Assembly (NCBI GenBank): GCA_019314185.1
Contig: JAFCZU010000210.1
Location: 1-8,984 of the forward strand
DNA: 8,984 nt
Source of the DNA: Deltaproteobacteria bacterium
GTDB lineage: Bacteria > Desulfobacterota > Desulfobacteria > Desulfobacterales > ETH-SRB1
Direction of reading: 5' to 3'
The notes beneath the pieces were generated by a model, which worked only from the letters and a program-made list of their open reading frames with translations, searched no databases and was not told the origin of the DNA. Below are positions 6,455 to 8,984 of the stretch, one piece after another; positions within the stretch are counted from its first letter, which is position 1, and each line of letters starts with the position of its first letter. A program made the position numbers and the translations under genes.

Positions 6455-7647
6455 TTGAATTTCAAGTCTTTTAATTTTCATCCCAATGTTGCGGCAGGCG
6501 TCGTAGCGGCTGGGTATGTAACCCCGACCCCGATTCAGGCTCGGGCAATTCCGCAGGTCCTCAAGAATCATGATGTGATGGGGCTGGCCCAAACCGGCAC
6601 CGGTAAAACGGCTGCCTTCGTTCTGCCGATACTGAATCGGTTGATCGAAAAAAAAACGGCCTGCATTCGTGCTCTGATCATGGCCCCCACCCGAGAGCTG
6701 GCCGAACAGATTCATCAGGCTATTGAAACTCTGGGTCGCAAGACCCGCCTGAGAAGCACTACTGTTTACGGTGGCGTTGGTAATTGGAAGTGCTGGTTAT
6801 TGATGAGGCCGACCAGATGTTCGACATGGGGTTTCTCCCTGATATCCGGCGTATTTTGAAACATCTTCCCAAAAAGCATCAGACGCTGCTTTTCTCGGCT
6901 ACAATGTCTACCGCAATACGTCGCTTAGCAGGGGATGTTCTGCGAAATCCGATCACCGTCCAGGTGGGGATTACCGCACCTGCGGATACGGTTCATCATG
7001 CGCTCTATCCGGTAGCTCAGCATTTGAAAACGGCGCTGCTGTTAAAGCTGTTGAGAAATACCACCGCCGAGTCGGTGCTTATATTTACCCGGACCAAGCA
7101 TCGCGCCAAAAGCCTGGGGAAAAAGCTGGCTGATGCCGGATACCGTTCGACTTCTCTGCAGGGGAATCTTTCCCAGGGAAAACGGCAAGCCGCATTGGAT
7201 GGCTTTCGAAACGGGACATTTAAGATCCTGGTGGCCACAGATATCGCCGCCAGGGGCATTGACGTTACCAAGGTTTCGCATGTCATCAACTACGATATTC
7301 CTTCTACCCCCGATGCATACATTCACAGAATCGGACGGACCGGCCGGGCGACTCGCAGCGGCGAAGCGTTCACCCTTATTACCGGAGAAGACAAAGAGAT
7401 GGTCCGCGCCATCAATAAGCTTATCGGCGCTTCTATAGAGCAACGAACCCTGACGGACTTCGACTATAAGGCTGCGCAGGTAACACCGCAAAGAAAAAGC
7501 CCCCAACGTACGCGATGCAGGGATCAAAAGCAAAGGAGCAAGCGTGCCCATGAGCCAAAAGGACAGGTTAGGAAAGGGGCGTTTGCCTGGCTGTCCACCC
7601 CGAAGGCGAAAGCAGCCGGCAGGACGGAACTTAGGGGACGTTGTTGA
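6455..7647 (+). pseudogene. rhlE: RhlE-type DEAD-box RNA helicase, broken by internal deletion and frameshift
   Basis: Part one (6455-6783) reads from TTG 6455 with GAAGG six nt upstream: LNFKSFNFHP, the Q motif GYVTPTPIQ (20-28), Walker A AQTGTGKT (45-52), motif Ia APTRELA (77-83) and YGGVG (105-109). The frame then breaks. Part two resumes one base back at 6784 with EVLVIDEAD (DEAD 6802-6813), SAT, FTRTKHRAKSL, ATDIAARGIDV, HRIGRTGR (7324-7347) and a basic tail. Intact RhlE proteins have roughly 36 more residues between GGV and EVLVIDEAD, including motif Ib (PGR). About 105-110 nt, a length of 3n+1, are therefore missing. Neither half has all helicase motifs, so no active enzyme is expected, although the rest of the frame is still clean, which suggests recent loss or an assembly fault. 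An intact copy would unwind structured RNA, for example in cold adaptation or ribosome assembly. The gene looks more GC-rich than its neighbours. The last ~20 residues may be read through adjacent repeat DNA. Confidence 0.88.
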
Positions 7648-7668
7648 CCATAGATAATTATTTGAAGC

Positions 7669-7690
7669 TCCCCGCCGAAAGCAGCGGGGA
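7669..7690. repeat. REP-like GC-rich hairpin
   Basis: TCCCCGC at 7669-7675 and GCGGGGA at 7684-7690 form a perfect 7-bp stem with loop CGAAAGCA. It lies just after the helicase stop and about 60 bp from a chimeric gene that begins as a REP-associated Y1 transposase. Such hairpins are the usual substrates of that transposase class. It has no T-run, so it is a poor terminator. Confidence 0.5.
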
Positions 7691-7715
7691 ATGCGCTCAT
7701 TTTTGCGGTTCAACG

Positions 7716-7740
7716 ATGAATTGGTAAAAACCGAATTCAT
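7716..7740. repeat. Short AT-rich inverted repeat
   Basis: ATGAATTGGT at 7716-7725 and ACCGAATTCAT at 7730-7740 pair with one bulged base around an AAAA loop, 11 bp before the 3' end of the minus-strand chimeric frame. It could be part of an old REP or transposon end, or a weak transcript end. There is no T-run on either strand. Confidence 0.4.
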
Positions 7741-7751
7741 TAAAAGACAGA

Positions 7752-8213
7752 CTACCCTTGCAATACGTTTATTTCGACAGCCTTTATAGCATCAGCGGCA
7801 GAACTCGTTATACCGCCTGTATAGCCTGAACCTTCGCCTATCGGATACAAGTTTTCTTCTTTCCATTTATTAAATGCGGCCAACAGCTCCTTGATCACAA
7901 ATGCCGGGAAAATGTCTTTCATGTCAGCAGGAACAGCTCCCATCTTATAGGAGTTTTTATTTAAGCCGGAAGAACTGCTCTTGCCTAAAAAATCCATCAA
8001 ATTTTGCGCGGGAGCTTCCCATCTTCCTCCTCCCGCGTTAAAGGCCTTTCGCTCAATATCCTTTTGGAACTCTAAACCAGCCAATGGAAGTAGCTCATCT
8101 CGTTTAAAATCATCTCTGTCGGCATTGTCGTAGAATATCCGCCTTCGTTCAATCCCTCGACAGATAATATGATGCAATGCTCCTGGCGCGTCAATTCTTG
8201 CTTTTCTTGGCAT
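7752..8213 (-). pseudogene. Chimeric ORF: REP-associated Y1 transposase N-terminus fused to FAD-dependent dehydrogenase C-terminal pieces
   Basis: 153 residues from ATG 8213 to TAG 7754-7752. Residues 1-36 (MPRKARIDAPGALHHIICRG...DRDDF) are the N-terminus of IS200-like/RAYT transposases. The catalytic HUH and Tyr parts are absent. From about 37, LAGLEFQKDIERKAFNAGGG, EAPAQNLMDFL, SYKMGAVPADM and FPAFVIKELL match the C-terminal half of the large uncharacterised FAD-dependent dehydrogenases of COG2509 type. After about residue 119 the protein jumps to NLYPIGEGSGYTGGITSSA, the FAD-binding end of the same family. Roughly 45-50 family residues appear to be missing at that join. The frame survives both joins, but neither parent activity can remain: there is no Rossmann GxGxxG and no transposase active site. 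The RDDF region may be the crossover, as similar wording is plausible in both parents. No strong ribosome site is seen. Confidence 0.78.
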
Positions 8214-8407
8214 AAATAATCACATATCACAGTTTAACATACCATGAAACGCATATTTGCATGGGCGTCCCCTTGCCCTTCTTTACAACTATATTGATGC
8301 ATGCGCAATGAGTCATGCTTGGTTTAAGAAAACTGTTTCATTCAGAGCCTGAGCGGCCTTTATTCACCGCAAAAAAATGTCCGTTAGACAACAAAAAGAG
8401 TTAGTCC

Positions 8408-8436
8408 TTGACTCTTTAACCGTGTTTTTATATCAT
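8408..8436 (+). promoter_or_regulatory. Sigma70-like promoter for the terminal nucleotidyltransferase
   Basis: TTGACT at 8408-8413, a 17-bp spacer and TATCAT at 8431-8436, each five of six consensus bases. Transcription would start near 8443, leaving an unusually long leader of about 190 nt before ATG 8635. An inverted repeat AAAGAGT/ACTCTTT overlaps the -35 box and could be an operator. Confidence 0.65.
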
Positions 8437-8545
8437 AAAAATAATTGTACCGTTAAAAATAACGTACAAACGTTTCCGCCTTTCGGTGTATATCTCTGAT
8501 CCCCAAATGTGGTCTGCTCCCCTAAGTAGAAGCTATTATTTTTTT

Positions 8546-8556
8546 CAAACAGTTTG
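8546..8556. promoter_or_regulatory. Palindrome CAAACAGTTTG in the leader
   Basis: A perfect 5-bp inverted repeat around a single central A, about 80 bp before the start codon and downstream of the predicted promoter. It could bind a small dimeric regulator, or be chance in AT-rich DNA. Confidence 0.25.
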
Positions 8557-8625
8557 TTTGTTGTACAAAAAATATCCTCCTCGAAAAAGAGTGTTATTTT
8601 TTGAATACGTTAACCCTTTAAAATG

Positions 8626-8632
8626 AGGAGGT
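8626..8632 (+). promoter_or_regulatory. Strong Shine-Dalgarno AGGAGGT, unusually close to the start
   Basis: AGGAGGT ends 2 nt before ATG 8635, closer than usual. An in-frame ATG at 8623-8625 would add four residues (MRRS), but nothing like a ribosome site precedes it, so 8635 is preferred. Pairing through GAGG at 8625-8628 would restore a 6-nt spacing. Confidence 0.6.
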
Positions 8633-8634
8633 CT

Positions 8635-8984
8635 ATGCACTTAAACAAGAAACCTTATCACAAAAAACGTATCACAACCGCTTTACTCCTTGCAGCCGGC
8701 ACAGGAAGCCGCCTGTTCCCCCTGACAAAAAAATCACCCAAATGCCTTACCCTTGTTAATAAAACGTCCATATTGGAACGATTGATCAAAAGCTTGAATC
8801 AACATGGTTTCAAACGGCTGGTTATAGTAACCGGTCACATGGAAAACTGCATTCGTAATTTTCTGGAAACCCGGGCCGGGAACATTAAAATCGAATATGT
8901 TTTCAGTCCATTATACAAAACAACCAATAATATATATTCTTTATGGATGGCCAGGAAAATTATCAATGAACCTTTTGTGCTCAT
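8635..8984 (+). CDS. Nucleotidyltransferase, LicC/sugar-phosphate type, 3' partial
   Basis: 116 residues are visible and the frame is open to the window end. After a basic 12-residue leader comes LLAAGTGSRLFPLT..SPKCL (18-38), the GxGxR...PK signature that binds the nucleoside triphosphate in NTP_transferase-fold enzymes. Next come a strand-helix unit with GFKRLVIVTGH (58-68) and TTNNIYSLWMAR (96-107). The NNIYSL wording is typical of phosphocholine cytidylyltransferase-like (LicC) and related sugar-phosphate nucleotidyltransferases, which make CDP-choline, CDP-polyol or NDP-sugar donors for envelope decoration. The substrate cannot be set from this fragment because the acceptor-binding half and metal-binding Asp lie beyond the end. 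It is cytoplasmic, with no signal peptide. It has its own promoter and long leader and is probably the first gene of an operon continuing to the right. It is often followed by kinase, transferase or aminotransferase genes in such loci. Confidence 0.85.
   Translation, partial: MHLNKKPYHKKRITTALLLAAGTGSRLFPLTKKSPKCLTLVNKTSILERLIKSLNQHGFKRLVIVTGHMENCIRNFLETRAGNIKIEYVFSPLYKTTNNIYSLWMARKIINEPFVL

Larger units (their letters stand above)
8214..8634. other. 421-bp noncoding region and leader of the last gene
   Basis: No gene is seen on either strand. At 8263-8278 GGGC and GCCC flank GTCCCCTT, and the core CGTCCCCT (8266-8273) is the inverse of AGGGGACG at 7633-7640, possible residual ends of the REP/transposase unit. 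AAAGAGT (8395-8401) and ACTCTTT (8411-8417) form an inverted repeat across the -35 element. GTACCGTTA (8447-8455) and TAACGTAC (8460-8467) form a hairpin with one bulge at the predicted transcript start. The rest is AT-rich leader. Confidence 0.6.

Noticed and set aside
7042..7740. Long open frame on the minus strand antisense to the rhlE pseudogene (232 codons)
   Set aside because: It mirrors the codon structure of rhlE on the other strand, has no recognisable domain, and runs through the REP-like repeat. It is a shadow of the real gene.
1..8984. CRISPR array, tRNA or rRNA genes
   Set aside because: No regularly spaced short repeats, no cloverleaf-like segment and no rRNA-like sequence were seen. 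The only direct repeat is the ACP coding duplication.

Overview
The window reads as accessory chromosome of a moderately AT-rich Gram-negative bacterium. A marine or sediment Desulfobacterota (sulfate-reducer-like) lineage is my best guess. The clues are a polyunsaturated-fatty-acid/secondary-lipid type synthase, an FmdB protein with a Cys/Gly-rich tail next to a Cys8 metal-cluster protein, and the style of the RhlE and REP-type transposase proteins. This assignment rests on remembered family resemblance, not on a search. Both ends cut through genes, and the left end falls inside a perfect repeat, so the window may be a whole short contig.

Layout. (1) 1-2991, + strand: the C-terminal part of a PfaA-type iterative polyketide/fatty acid synthase: two acyl carrier protein (ACP) repeats, a ketoreductase and a PUFA-type dehydratase domain. 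The second ACP is cut short by an exact 60-bp in-frame deletion. (2) 3116-5640, - strand, convergent with the synthase: a tight four-gene operon running 85-aa unknown protein, FmdB-type zinc ribbon, Cys8 (YkgJ-like) cluster protein, XPB-like SF2 helicase. Upstream of it lies a decayed MNT-type nucleotidyltransferase antitoxin (5681-5923). (3) 5924-6454: noncoding, with a 277-bp segment bounded by 17-bp inverted repeats, then a good sigma70-like promoter and a strong intrinsic terminator in front of the next gene. (4) 6455-7647, + strand: an RhlE-type DEAD-box RNA helicase broken by an internal deletion of roughly 105-110 bp plus frameshift. (5) 7648-8213: hairpins of REP type, and a - strand chimeric ORF joining the N-terminus of a REP-associated Y1 transposase to C-terminal pieces of a FAD-dependent dehydrogenase. 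(6) 8214-8634: regulatory region with a good promoter and a leader of about 190 nt. (7) 8635-8984, + strand: the start of a LicC/sugar-nucleotide type nucleotidyltransferase, cut by the window end.

How they fit together. The synthase and the final nucleotidyltransferase could both serve lipid or envelope decoration, but nothing in the sequence links them. The minus-strand operon is the only intact compact unit of unclear function: two Cys-rich metal-binding proteins translationally packed against a DNA/RNA helicase. The middle and right parts look like decaying accessory DNA. Three genes show internal deletions, one has lost its N-terminus, and one is a fusion of unrelated genes. I see no CRISPR array, no tRNA or rRNA gene, and no complete recognisable defence system.
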